DNA of 64,000 nt from Spinacia oleracea (taxonomy: Eukaryota; Streptophyta; Magnoliopsida; Caryophyllales; Amaranthaceae), in assembly GCF_020520425.1 (NCBI RefSeq), contig NC_079487.1, forward strand, positions 131,648,385 to 131,712,384. The letters are read 5' to 3'. The position numbers and the translations under genes are program-made. A model generated the notes under the pieces. It saw nothing but the letters and a program-made list of their open reading frames with translations. It ran no database searches and was not told where the DNA came from. How positions within the stretch are numbered: position 1 is the stretch's first letter; each line of letters starts with the position of its first letter. Positions 34,047-46,762 of the stretch are shown in pieces.

Positions 34047-36257
34047 TTAGAATACTCCCCCGGGGAAGTCATCGAAGCTCCATAGATCCATCGGATTAAC
34101 ACCCTCATTCGATGCATCACCTCCGAGGAAGGCATCAATTGCCCAATTCTCATCAAGATATGGCGTATCCAAGAAATTCAACTGTGACTCAAAATCAGCA
34201 TCGGAGAGCTCCTCAGATAGGCTCTTTCCGCTGTGTTCTTCAACGGGTAAAGCATCTCCCGGTGTTACCTTCATCTTCTTCGTTGCATTTCCATCATCAT
34301 CGCTCGAGAGTGCAGAGGAGAAGAATGAGGATATTTCTGGAGTTTTGGGGCCGTTCTCTCCCCAAGCAAAGTCGGAACAATCAAAGGAGTTACTACCTTC
34401 TTCTGAATTGAAATACAGATCAGCTCCCTCAGAAGGGGTAGTAGTGAAGGGTTGGAATGCTGCTACCTCTCCTACAACAGGCATTGGGTCAGAATACTGA
34501 AACTGCTTAACTTGGGGCTTCTCTTCAACAACAGCAAAACTTTTGTAGTACTCATTCTGGGGATTGTTCATGACATTGAAGTTCTGGTTTATGTTCTGTG
34601 AGGTTGCAGGTTTCTGAGAGCGGACTTTAACTGCACGCCTAGGAGTAGCAGAAGGTGCGGGGGATTCCTCAGGGAAATTGACCTTGGCTTTGTCACCACG
34701 GATCCTGCGTGCCTCAGCATCATACGCTCTAGCAGCTTCTTCAGCGGTGTTGAATGTTCCGAGCCAAACTCGAACGCCCTTCCTTGGGTCACGGATCTCA
34801 GCAGCCCACTTGCCCCATGGGCGTTGTCGAATACCACGATACTGGTTCTTTCTCTTTCTCTTGGCCGACTTTTCAGCCTGGCTTTCGAACTCCACGGGCT
34901 TCAACCCTTCAAAACACCAAAAAAAAATGACAAATTAATCAAAAAACACATCTGATAGCATATAGATCAAATCAAGATTTATTCAAAAAGCATATAGATC
35001 AAATCAAGATTTATTCAAAACATCAGAAGGATTACATTCATCAACAAGTATTCTGGCATATCGAAGAATCATACATAATATTGTAGGTATCAATATATCA
35101 ACAAGCTATCAACTGTGATATTTCGATATCAAAGTATGATAGTTTTCTACTTTCATGAAGTTGATCATTTCAAACCCATTAACCCTCTCGCAAAACAGAG
35201 AAAATAAAAGGACGAACTTAAAAACCCTGACACAGCCACCACCAGTCCACCACCACCACCACCACCACCAGCAGCAGCAGCAGCAAGAACTTATCTCCCG
35301 TGGTCATCCATGAGTATCTCGTACGAAGTATCTACTATTATGTGCACTTGTTTAATAAAGTTCATCTTCCCAATTTTGATACACAACATTAATGGTAAGT
35401 ATTTTTTTTTTCTAGAAAACACTCCTCCAAAACAGACAAAGAAAATCTAAGCAATCCACAATTTCGCATCATCAATCAATCAAATTCTCAGTCAAATTGA
35501 CCCCATATCAACAAAGATTCCGACTTTAAAAGCAAAAACAGAAAAAATCATGAAAATAGTCATGAATTAATTATACAAAACCCCACAAAATGTTCTTAAA
35601 GAAGGGAAATGTTAAACCTAATCAAATGTGAAGTAATCAAACTTCAAGCAGCCAATCAAGCAATTACAAGTTGTAAAATTAAACCCAAATAATTAAACAC
35701 AACAACCCACCTAAAACCCAACAAATTACAATCAATCAATTACGGAGTATACAATTTGCAAATTCTAAGAAATAAAAAAAATTAATTTAATTAAATTCAT
35801 CTCCTACCCACCTCACCTAACATGAAATAGACTAAAATCACTATTTCAAAACCCCAAATTTATCAAATTAACTAGTTTAATTTATAATTTCTAAGCTCGA
35901 CATCAAATTAAAAGTCAAAAAAACCAAATAAAAAAATGAAGAAATCAACATACCAGTAGGAGATTTGGGTTTAGGAAGGGCAAAAGAAAAGGGTTTAAAC
36001 TCGGGAAGAACAGAAACTTCATCATCAGATTCATCTTTAAACTCCAGAAAATCAGCCTCAAAAGCTTGATCAGCAACAGCATCATCATCATCAACATTAG
36101 CAATCCCAGATCTCAACGGCTTAGAATAGCCGGTGGTACCCTTCTTAGCAGCAGCAACAGCAGCACCTTTGAGATCAGGCCATAAATAATCAGCGGTCAG
36201 ACGATGAGATCTGCCCGTGGGTATATAGTAGTCGGAGATTACAGCACCACCACACAT
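34047..36257 (-). CDS. Group VII ERF transcription factor (RAP2.12/RAP2.3-like), N-degron substrate
   Basis: Two exons, 35954-36257 and 34047-34906, joined in phase to give 387 residues. It starts [10 protein letters not shown], the N-terminus that defines group VII ERFs. After Met removal, Cys2 is oxidised by plant cysteine oxidases and feeds the N-degron pathway, so the protein is stable only at low oxygen or nitric oxide. The AP2/ERF domain follows the intron: [19 protein letters not shown], then [16 protein letters not shown], ending near [10 protein letters not shown] basic stretch just before it ([10 protein letters not shown]) can serve for nuclear import. The C-terminus has the acidic activation motif [11 protein letters not shown], also typical of the group. 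The intron (34907-35953) carries a CCA/CAG repeat and a 31-bp duplication. It should activate hypoxia genes in the nucleus. Confidence 0.93.
34963..35023 (+). repeat. 31-bp tandem duplication in the ERF intron
   Basis: The unit CATATAGATCAAATCAAGAT plus TTATTCAAAA occurs twice in a row. Confidence 0.8.
35235..35286 (+). repeat. (CCA)n/(CAG)n compound microsatellite in the ERF intron
   Basis: CCACCACCACC runs pass into CAGCAGCAGCAG. It lies in the intron, so it is not translated in the proposed gene model. Confidence 0.85.
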
Positions 36258-36423
36258 GATTATTTCTCCACCTTAATTGATTTTATTTTATTTTTAATTA
36301 ATATAACTCTGAAATACGGCAAAGGTTTTTCTTTTCTTTTGTTTTACTTCTCTTTTAATGGGTTTTTTGGTAAATGAAAATGGGTTAAAGGAAATGAGGT
36401 TTTAAGAGGAGATGAGGTGGGGT

Positions 36424-36431
36424 TATTTATA
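36424..36431 (-). promoter_or_regulatory. TATA box of the ERF gene
   Basis: TATAAATA on the minus strand, about 167 bp upstream of the ATG. The inferred leader between them is T-rich. GAAAGA repeats (about 36486-36518), pyrimidine-rich on the coding strand, lie just upstream. Confidence 0.55.
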
Positions 36432-36627
36432 GGGAGGGTCAGGTGTGATGTCAGTTATGACTGTACAACTTTAGGAGAGAGAAACATAGAAAGAGAAAGA
36501 GAAAGAGAAAGAGAGAAGAGGGTGCTTCTGGACTTGTGGTAAGGCGTGTGCCCACCTGTGTAGCTATGTCCCACCTAAATTTAGGGAACGTTTTCCATTT
36601 TCACTCACTCTCCCTCCTAATAGAGTA

Positions 36628-36951
36628 CTCCCTCCGTATTTATTTAATAGATACACTTGGCCGGGCACGGATATTAAGAAGGAGAATTGAATGAAATAAA
36701 ATAATAAAGCAAGTGGGGTTGGTTAGATATTTTAATAAGTAAACAATTTAGACCATGTCATTTTAGTGGGGTGGGAGGTGTGATGGGTTTATGAAATTAT
36801 TTGTTTAATAGGATGGTGGGTCATATGGTAAATTAGATTTATTATTTAATTAGATGGTGGGGTTGATAAGTTACTAAAAATGGCAATTGTATCTCTTAAA
36901 TAAATACGGCCGGAAAAGGCAAGTGTATCCCTTAAATAAATACGTAGGAAG
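36628..36951. mobile_element. Stowaway-type MITE (family A copy 2)
   Basis: Ends CTCCCTCCGTATTTATTTAA and inverted TTAAATAAATACGTAGGAAG, with TA flanks. Lies upstream of the ERF promoter. Confidence 0.8.
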
Positions 36952-37254
36952 TAACACTCAATGAGGATTAAGATAAAATCTCTCATTTAATTGGGTGATT
37001 ATAACAAAAGTCTGAGTAAAAATCTTGGAATATAAAGACTCTATTTCAAACAATTATACGATAAATTATAACTCTAAAAGGCTAAAGCAAAGTTAGCACT
37101 AATCTGAACAATAGTCTTATTAGAAATGGGGAAGAAGTTTGACTGAGTCTTGACAAAAATGTGAGAAACTAAAATTTAATAAAAATTAATTAAAAATAAT
37201 AATGTGGAAGTCTTAGCTCAGATTAGCTCTAATCTTGTCAAGGGATTTAAGGAT

Positions 37255-37415
37255 ACGTTATATTCACCTGATTTCCATTTATTTATTTTTCCTGAATTTA
37301 TCTTATTAAAACTTATCCAAATTAATTTAAGTTATAAATTAGTATTACATAATCCTTATTTTCCCTGAGCTTATTTTACCCAAAATGCGAGAAAATAAAT
37401 TGAACAAAACTGAGG
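37255..37415. mobile_element. Degenerate GGCTCTATTC-family MITE
   Basis: TTATATTCACCTGATTTCC on the left and AATTGAACAAAACTGAGGC on the right correspond to the ends of the 32407-32623 copy, with more decay. Confidence 0.4.
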
Positions 37416-37421
37416 CTAATG

Positions 37422-37812
37422 GCGTGTTCGGCGATAGCGTTTGATGTAGCGGGTAGTGTTTTGAGCTATTCAGAAAGCTACTTGTAAAATTTGCAAGTGT
37501 TTGGTGAGGTAGCAGTTTGTGGTACAGGTAGTGGTTGGGTGACTTTTGTCAAACATACAAAATAATAGCGTTTGAAGGTACCGGACTACCGGGTAGCGTA
37601 TGATAAAATTATAATAAAGTTTTAAACAATATATATAGCTTTTATTGTATTTTACAATTCCAACCACTACTTTTACTAAACAAGCATACTAGTTACCTTG
37701 ACGCGCGTTACTTTGACAGCTAACTGTTACCCGCTACTCAAACAGCTACGGAGTACTCACCATTCAACCGCTAAACGCTACTTGCTACCGCTAGTTTTGC
37801 CGAAAAAGACCT
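37422..37812. mobile_element. TIR element, possibly hAT-like
   Basis: GTGTTCGGCGATAGCG on the left and CTAGTTTTGCCGAAAAAG on the right are partly complementary. The interior is dense in GTAGCG/CGCTAC words on both strands. No target duplication was resolved. Confidence 0.35.
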
Positions 37813-38298
37813 AAAGCTTTATTAATATGATTGAGACTTATTGAATCTCAATTGAGCTTATTAGACCTAATCGAACCTGATTGTAAAAGAATAAACTTAT
37901 CGGACCTAATTGAAATTTATTGTGTCTTGTTGACCTTCTTTGACTTGAATTAATTAAACTTATTTAAGCTTATTGCATCTGAAATTTGTTTTTTTAGGTG
38001 AAGAGAATGTGAGTACGTGCTCGTTTACAAAGTTACTCGTATAAGTAACAATTGGGCTGCGAGAAGCTAGTATTCAGGTCGTGTTCTATTCAAATTATAT
38101 TGATTTGTTTATGATAAAAAAAATTTAAAATAAATATTGAGTTTAAACATGATGATTTTTTTTTTCCAAACAACTACACATAAATTATTTATTTTATACG
38201 AGATACAGAGTACAAAATATAATAAATTCAAATAAGTTAAGGTTTGTGCGATGTTGGTGCGGATTGTAGAGTGTCAGAGTGTGTCACTCCTTGTCTTA

Positions 38299-38640
38299 GG
38301 CTCCGTTTGGTAAGGCGTAAAACGTTTTCATTGTAAAACGATTTTCCATGGAAAATATTTTTCAAGGGAAACACAATTCCAATCTAGTTTTTCTTTGTTT
38401 GGTAACTTAAGGGAAAATGGGAGAAGATAGTGAATTCATTGAGGAGAAGAAATGAGAGGGAGGTAAGGAGGGAATAGGGAAAAGTGGTTTACCTCACTTT
38501 CAAATGGAAAAGGGTTTTCCACCTTTGAAGGAGTCAGGGAAAATTGTTTTTCATCCCTTACCCAATCAAACAACGTAAAATGATTAAAAAGGGGAAAATC
38601 ATTTTCCATGAAAACGTTTTACGCCCTATCAAACGGAGCC
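38299..38640. mobile_element. Tourist-like MITE, GGCTCC family copy 3
   Basis: Ends GGCTCCGTTTGGTAAGGCG and inverted CAAACGGAGCC, with TTA on both sides (38296-38298 and 38641-38643). Confidence 0.75.
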
Positions 38641-38857
38641 TTAATACCAAACTCGATGCAGTAAAGTGTGTTGATTTTGGAAAATTATGAAATTGAGTCA
38701 TGAAAAAATAACTTGAGACGAAAATATGCATGTGATGGAAGATAACATGCATACAATAAATCATAAATAAGAATTAAAGATCTAACTTAGTTGAGTTTAA
38801 ACGAGTACGGACTACGGAGTATAAAATCGAGTTTTGAATAAAAAAAAATTGTATGTT

Positions 38858-39010
38858 GGTTATGTGGTGATCGAGGCTGAACTTGGAAGAGAGAACCCGT
38901 ATTTGATCCTCCACAATAACAATTTGGGAGAGGACTGAAACCTATCTACTCAAAACTCGCTCCGAATTCGGATTAACCCTAAAAGTGAAACGGGTGCTAA
39001 CACCAAAAAA
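38858..39010 (+). mobile_element. SINE-like retroposon, copy 2
   Basis: Matches the copy at 25057-25213 through GGCTGAACTTGG, GGGAGAGGACTG, CGGATTAACCCTAA and CTAACACCAAAAAA. Confidence 0.5.
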
Positions 39011-39228
39011 ATTAATTACTCTTATAAAAAAATTCAGCACATAAATGAAATATTACTCCGTAAGTCCGTAATACAATACTCATGTGAACCAGTGTTTACT
39101 AGAACGAAAGTTCTTCGATTAGTGATATTTTTTAATACTCGTTTGGAATACAATACTCATGTGAACCAGTGTTTACTAGAATGAAACTTTTATTAACATT
39201 TTTCTTACGGATTGGAGTTATAATCTAC

Positions 39229-40079
39229 CAGTACGTCTCATGTGTGACCAGTCACACCATCAACTTGATGGTGTGACGCGCGCAACTAATATGGAGAAAA
39301 TTATAGAAGAGTGTTACTTGACTTCTATGCCGGTGTTACTTATACATTGTATTCACCGTTACTTTTGTTTTTGTTTTACTGCAGTGTCTTGAATTTCATG
39401 TTAGAGGTTGCTTGTATAGAGGAGTGTTTACTTGATACTCTATGCTGGTGTTACTTATACATTGTATTCGTCGTTATTTTTCTTATTTTATTGCAGTTTC
39501 ATGTAAAAGGTTCCTTGTATAGACTAGTGTTACTTGACTTTCTATGATGATGTTACTTGTACGTTGTATTCGCTGTTATTTTCTTGTGTTTACTACATTT
39601 TCTTGAATTTCATGTTCGAGGTTCCTTGAATAGACTGGTGTTACTTGACCTTTTATGCTGATGTTATTTTTAGTTATTGCATTTTCTTCAATTTCATGTT
39701 AGAGGTTCCTTGTATAAATTGGTGTTACTTGAATTTCTATGCTCATGTTACTTATATATACCTTGTATTCGCGGTTAATTTTTTTTGTTTTATTGCGTTT
39801 TCTTCAATTTCATGTTAGAGTTTCTTTGTATAAACTGATGTTACTTTATTTTCTATGTTGATGATACTTTATTTTCTATATGTTAGAGTTTCTTTGTATA
39901 TACTGATGTAACTTTATTTTTTATGTTGATGTTACTTTATTTTCTATACTGGTGTTACTTTATTTTCTATGCCGATGTTACTTTATTTTATGCCTTCAAA
40001 CGCGTTGGGTTTATTTATAAGTGTGAATATGTCACACCATCAACTTGATGGTGTGGCTGGTCTCATATAAGACTTGAGG
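39229..40079. mobile_element. Hairpin-TIR element 5, Mutator-like (9-bp TSD) with internal satellite
   Basis: Exact 9-bp flanks ATAATCTAC at 39220-39228 and 40080-40088. The two ends align without gaps over about 47 bases. Each TIR contains the same hairpin, arms CACACCATCAA and TTGATGGTGTG. The interior (about 39312-39990) is a satellite of units about 80-115 bp (GTGTTACTTGA...TTCATGTTAGAGGTTCCTTG), decaying rightwards into 20-25-bp TGTTACTTTATTTTCTAT units. No transposase. Confidence 0.85.
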
Positions 40080-43077
40080 ATAATCTACGGAATAACATTT
40101 TATACATGTTCTTTTTTAATGGTCTCTTTATGATTGTCCACCTGAAAAGTCGATTTTTTTTTATTTCTTTATTTACTGCTTCACCCGCCAAACTCATTCA
40201 CTCACGAATAATTGGGTCTTGCAAGTTGTCGGACCATTAAAGGAGAGGGATTTTTCGGCTTGTAGAAAAAAAAGGAGGAAAGGTATAATATTTAAAAAAA
40301 AAAAAAAAATTAGACGAATAAAAGAGTGACACATGTCAAGCTCCTACATGATACAGTGGGTTGGTTACCTGTTATAACCCTTAAAAAAGAACAAGCCCAA
40401 AAGATTGAATTCTTAAAATAAAAAAATAAAAGAAAAAAGAAACTCATATATGGGTTTAATAAAAGAAAAACCGGTCAAATTTAGGATTATTAGAATCAAT
40501 TTTCTGTATTTTTATTATACGAAATATTAGTTTCCATTGAATAAATATTGATAATTAAACAAAAAGAATAAATGATTCTTTTATCATTAAAGTAGAGATT
40601 TTAACTCGTTATTTAATAGAGGGTGGATTGATATTTTTCTTGGATACTATAAATTTACCGTCCATCTTATAATACAATTTACGCAAATATATTTCCTGAA
40701 TTGGAGAATACACGTGAATTTTTATAGGAAATTCATTCAGGAGAGATACAAACAAAAGTTATTCAATTTCTATGGCGTGTTTTTCGTTATTTGAAAAATC
40801 TACCTCAAGGTTCACGCATAAAAAAAAAAAAAAGAGGTTTAGTTAGGTTAACTCAGCTCACACGCAAACGCATAAAGTGAAAGTTCTTTGTTGATTATAT
40901 AACTGATCGAAACCACAAATTTCGCCTTATATTGCACTTGTCGGGATGGCAAATTTGTGCTAACTTGCTCAAAGTTCATTAAATTTTAGTGTTTGTATGC
41001 AAACTGCAAAGTGATCTTTAACAATTACAAATTTGATAAGTAGATAACTAAATGTGTGCATCCAATGATGATATATACTATGTATGTGTGTAACATTAAT
41101 TTATACAGAGACATATGACATCGTTATTGCTAATATATTATGTTCGTTTCTTTTCACGCACAAGATCTAATTTTGGAATAATTTACTTAAAACTTGATCA
41201 TTTATTATTTGAAATAGCATTTCACACAAAATCATTTTTAAATACTTCAACTTCTACCACCTCTCTTTCGGTGTTAACAATGTCTAATTAATTTACTAAT
41301 TAATACTTCGTAAATTTATATTGTGAAGCCGGTTGAAATATATACCATGGTCAAAAAATAATTTAAAAAGTGAATTCTATAATAAAATAAATAAATACAG
41401 TAAAAAGTAAGCATTGTGTCACAATTGACGATATGGAATACAAAGTACTTGATCATTTAACATGTTTACCAACCCTTTGTCAAAAAGGATTATGCATTTG
41501 ACTGTCAAGATATATTGTTTCAACTTCTTCAAAGGTCGTGGTAAAACAATGTGGTAAGACTTTTAAGCATCGTCATAAGCCATAATTAGGCACTAGTTGT
41601 TCTAGACACAATGTTCCAAGATCGAGCTTAATATATGATAATATTCTTTTATTATATTTTATTTTAATATGTACATTCTTTCATGAAAACTTGAAGAAAT
41701 TGATTGATTAAATTACTTTTCGTTGCCTTTTTATTGTTATTAAAATACGTTTAAACAACCAATAAGGCTATAACAATATCAAACAATCGATTAAGCAAGC
41801 ATATACTCCATACTCCATTAAAAAAATACGGACTACTCAACAAGGTAGGAAAAAAAACACAATACAAGCAATCGATCAAACTAGTGAAGTAAACCCCCTT
41901 AAAAAAACTAATCAAGTGACTCAAGTGAATCAGTCAACAAAGATAACAACCAACAATCAATCGTCATGCAAGTCATATGCTCCGTAGCAAGATTAATTTT
42001 GACTTTAGACACCTATTAGTAACAATTACAGAATAAAAAAGAGAAACATAAATTATTATTTTTACCACTTATAAAAATTGAAAAATTATTTTATATCACC
42101 TACAAAATTAAATTTGTATTTTACCACATAAAAAAAAAGTTTAAACCATGATTTTCACCACATAGAAACAAAAAAATAAATGAAATTGTTTGTAGGTCCA
42201 ACCAATTCATTTTCCCTCCATTTTTTACACTCCATCTGAGATTTTCTTTAACTCTTTCACCATCCTCTATGTAATGTTAATGAATTTTATAAATTATGAC
42301 AGGAAAAATTATGTGAATTCATGGAAGATAAGGGAGTAGGAGGAAAACTGGGAGTTAAATACGTGAAATCGTGGAAAAGAAGAAAATATCAGAAATATCA
42401 CCGTTATTATTCAAGATAAGCAGAAGTACTAAAGATGCAGGACAAACAAAAAATATAGTAGTAAAGTGGATTAATAATGTGGGTAAAATAATGAATAGTT
42501 ATAAAGCTCTATATTAGACGAAAACGAACATCAAGATACGCAAGATTGAGGGTCAAAACTAATATCTGATTTTTTTAGGCTGCTAGGCTATTGAAATAAA
42601 ATAAGTATTTCAACAGGTTTCAATTTATTATAACTAAATACCCTTCTGGTTTACGTTTATATAGCCTAATAGATGTAATCGGCTCATGGAAAAGAATTTT
42701 CAACCTTTGGAACCAAAGTTTTTTGGTGGGTGCTACCTACACCAATGGAATATTTTAATCCATAATATTCTTATTGTTTTAGTTATGTGTTGTAAATCGA
42801 TTAGGCGAAGAAGAGCACGTGTTTAGAAAATATACTGCGAGCAAAATATTAAAAGTCAAACACATTATACATTTACCTTAATTGTGTACATTGTTAACAC
42901 AATTTTGATTTTTTGTCAAGTAAGGGCATGTGTTTACATTTTTTTTACTATTTACATGTTTGGTTCATGTTGAGATTGGTGATGTCTGATCTTTCTTTAG
43001 ATGCACTTTGTAAATAGTTTTTCTTGCCTATTGTTTATGGTTATTAATTGTAATAACACAATTTTAATTTTTATATA
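40080..43077. other. 3-kb AT-rich intergenic DNA without a gene
   Basis: Several A-runs (for example near 40296-40309 and 40819-40833) and no frame or RNA that could be supported. Confidence 0.5.
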
Positions 43078-43402
43078 CTCCCTCCGTATTTAAATAGCAG
43101 ATACACTTGGCCGGACACGAGTATTAAGGAAAAATTGTTGAATGAAATAAAATAATAAAGCAAGTGGAGTTGAGGTAAATATTTTAATCAAATTAATAAG
43201 TGGGAACCATTAAATTTTGAAGGGGTGTGGGGTGGGGGTTTATGAAATTAATTGTTTAATGTGTTATTGGGTCATAGGGTAAATTAACTATATTATTTAA
43301 TTAGATGGTGAGGTTAATAAGTTACTAAAAATAGTAAGTGTATCTCCTATTTAAATTCGGCTAAAAATAGTAAGTATATCTTTTATTTGAATACGGAGGA
43401 AG
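43078..43402. mobile_element. Stowaway-type MITE (family A copy 3)
   Basis: Ends CTCCCTCCGTATTTAAATAG and inverted TATTTGAATACGGAGGAAG, with TA flanks. Confidence 0.75.
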
Positions 43403-43974
43403 TATATATACTTGGTATATAATTTCGCACGTATATAAAGATTACAATTGGACTTTTTGTACTATTTACATAATTAACTCGACCCAGTTTACTTTTTGCA
43501 CTATTCACATAATTAACTTTTTACACTACTTGTTTTTTACGATGAAGGGTAAAAACGGAAAAGGAAAATTGAAAAGCAAAAGTGCATGCACCAAAATCTG
43601 CTGTAAATTTGGAATTGAAGATATAGAAAGGAAAGACGACAAGAATTGGTAACAACAACGAAAAAGAAAGGGAATAAGATGGGCCCACTCCCGGTCAGGT
43701 ATCAAGCCATTGATCATCAGATTTTAAGGTCAAATAGAGTCATTAAAACAGTAACAATTTTTACTACAGTAATAACCCAGAAAATTGCCCAAGCCCTGTT
43801 TAAGAATGAGGCCGACGGGGATTGGCGGTTGCTAAAGCTTTTTTACTCCGTGCCTTCGAAACCCACCTTCCGCATTCACCAATACGGAATTACGGAGTAC
43901 GTGTTAGATTAGATTCCTCTTTATTTTATTTCTTAATTATTCATTCAGATTAACTTATCTAAATTTAGTTCAAA
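43403..43974. other. Intergenic DNA, one unsupported ORF
   Basis: A plus-strand ORF at 43646-43912 (88 residues) has somewhat balanced base use but no recognised motif, so I do not call it a gene. Confidence 0.4.
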
Positions 43975-44404
43975 CTAGATTATGTCCCGTGCATACACGG
44001 ATATTTTAAAATTATTGTTTGACCATATTTTTTATAAAATATTTCTTCTCTTAAACATAATGCATAATTAATAAATTTTGAACATATTCATATTTAATCA
44101 TTTGATGTGAAACTTTACGTATTACATATTTTATATGTATAATATGCTAATTTGATATTGATATACAAATTTGACAAAAATATTTCAATATAATGTTAAG
44201 CAAGTTATTATGTGGTATTCATTATTGTCTTATTTAGTAAGCCAATATTTTATTTCCATACATAAATCATTTATAAAAACTGTTAAAAACTAAATAAATA
44301 AATAAATAAGATATATTTTAGGAAATAGGCTTTTGGCGGGAAAAAATTGCACCAGGAAGTGACATGTGTCATTCCTGGTGTCTCTTTTAGTATATAAAAA
44401 TAGA
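43975..44404 (-). mobile_element. Non-autonomous Helitron, minus orientation
   Basis: On the minus strand it starts TCTATTTTTATATAC and ends with the hairpin CCGTG-TATG-CACGG followed by a tail ending CTAG. It includes a TGACACATGTCA motif near the 5' end. It carries no coding region. Confidence 0.65.
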
Positions 44405-46492
44405 TGATCTAATTTAAATTTATAAAATATTCTAGTCGTAAATTATACTTCGATTTCTTAAATTATTCTTATATGGACTAAATTGATTTAATTTTGTCCG
44501 AACTTATTATTATGTCTAAATATTAACATAATTTATTTTTCATGACATATGTAGCCACATATAGTCCCTTCAATTAAGGCTTTACGGCTAGCTTACAAAA
44601 TGTTTTATTTGATTGATGAAACTCAAAAGATTATTGTTTTATTGAGAACATGAGGTCAATGGAGTTCTAGGTAGCTTTACGAGGGAGTGGGGACAATTTT
44701 TATTTTTCTATTTTAATTTTCAATAAGGTCATTTAACTTACCTTCTAAAAAAAAGTAGTAAAAAATACTTTATTTTAATTTAAAAACAATATTCTTCGCT
44801 CAAAAAAAAAAAAAACAATATTCTAATTTTAGAAAGACATGAATTAAAGATAAGCTTGATGAAACATTGATGTGTACAATATCAGATGATTAGAGTATGG
44901 TGCACAACTATTATTGTCATGCAAGTTGAGGCTATGCATGTCATTATTTCAACATCTTTTGCTAATATTTTCATGGTATCGCTATACGGACTACTGCGTA
45001 TATGCATCAGTTATTTTGCCCATCCCTATTTTTCTATAAAATAAATAAATTGTGGGTTGATATATAGGTACATACAAGCATGAGAACTGACTGTAATTGG
45101 ACTTTTTCGGTATTACTGTAAGATTACCGCTAGTCCGAGTCTTTTCAAACTTGTGAAAACAGTAAAGTAAAAAGATTAAAAAATAATCGAGATAGAATTT
45201 ATTGTTTAAACGTCTTTAGTAGAGTCTTGATATTTCAAGACTTTTGCTCAGACTACTGTCATAGTCTCACACTTAACTAAGAGGTCTTACGTTAATATTC
45301 AAAATAACACTATTGCTCAGACTATTGCTCAGACTAACGCTAATCGTGCTATTAGCTGATGAATTAAATTGTCAATTTTAAAGGTATTATACTCCGTATT
45401 TACAGCAAGGTATACAAATTATTTTTTCCCACATTTGCGCATGTGGACGATATAAATGAGCAAAATATGGTCTAATTTACAAGGCAAACTTTAGAATTTA
45501 TAATCAGACATCACTCTAATGCACACAATTAAATTGGCGGGTGTAGTTCATTGGCTACAACTCGAGAACTCCATAGGATTTGGCGGTTCAATTTTTTTTG
45601 TTTTTTTTTTTTGTTTTTTAATATGGGAATTTGGCTTTGGCGCTTAAATTTCAATTTTTTGGATGATTTTTTTGGATGAAGCCATGGATCGAGCTGATCA
45701 AGTGGAAGAACCTTAAATGAGACAAGAGAAATGCAAAATTTTGCATGAATTGAAATATTGAATTAGGTGATCTAAATATGAGATTGGCTTGTGCCAGTAA
45801 CGTTACGTTGTCCAATCCTAGTTGATTATAAAACATTAAAACAAAGATTATTTATCCAAAATTGCAACTGTCTAACTTCAATTACACTTTTTTTTGTTTT
45901 TTTAATTGCATTTAAATATCGGGAATATTCGTATAAAATATATTGTAAATTAATAATGGGTTCCAAATCCATTGTATATGCCCAACATGGGTGATGGGTC
46001 CAAGGTCAGGAAGTTCAAGTAGGCAACTTGATTTAGTGCTCCTTATTTATTTATTTATTTATTTATTTTAATTATAAGTTAGCAATTTTTTTTTATTATA
46101 GTTTATTGAAATTAAGCTCTTATTGAGCCATAAACTTACTGTATAGTAATTAATTTCGAAGCTTATTTCAAATAGTTCATGGATTAATAGAGAAACTGCT
46201 ACCCACCTATTGAGCAATTGAGTTTTTTTATTATTTATTAATTTTTTATAATGTATGACGAGATTGATGCATTTGAGCCAGTGGCACATAACATTAGAAA
46301 ATTGGCCAACATGCTTAACTATAATCACGTAATTGTCTGAACAAGATACTCATAACAATAGAAAATACTCGATATTCCGCCGTCTCAAAATACTCGTCCC
46401 ACCTTGACAACACAAAGTTTAAGTCAATTTAATTGACTTTATTATTTAATTAGATGGTAGTTGATATAATTTTTTTTAATATAGTTACATTA
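44405..46492. other. AT-rich intergenic DNA
   Basis: Holds an ATTT microsatellite near 46045-46069 and T-runs near 45591-45618. No gene found. Confidence 0.5.
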
Positions 46493-46762
46493 CACTAATT
46501 TGTATCTTCAACGACAACCTAATTATGATGGGTCAAATATCCCCTCGTAAAAGCCTTTTGCGACGGGGCTAACAACCAAACAAAGACGGGAACAACCGTC
46601 GCAAATGTCTTTTACAACGGGTTAACGACTGGATTTTCCATTAACGCCGGCCCCCTTTCATGACGGGTTCACGACAGGAAATCCCGTCATTAATCAACAA
46701 TTATTGACCTTAAGCGACGGGATTTCCCGTCGTTAATGGTATAACTTTTTGTAGCGTTAGTG
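46493..46762 (-). mobile_element. CACTA MITE, copy 2 (inverted, degenerate)
   Basis: Reverse orientation relative to the 27296 copy: GTATCTTCAACGACAACC on the left, GACGGGATTTCCCGTCGTTA on the right. The ends are decayed (CACTAATTTG; GTAGCGTTAGTG) and no clear 3-bp duplication was seen. Confidence 0.65.

Noticed and set aside
43646-43912. 88-residue plus-strand ORF
   Set aside because: No motif, no paralogue in the window, no neighbouring exon.
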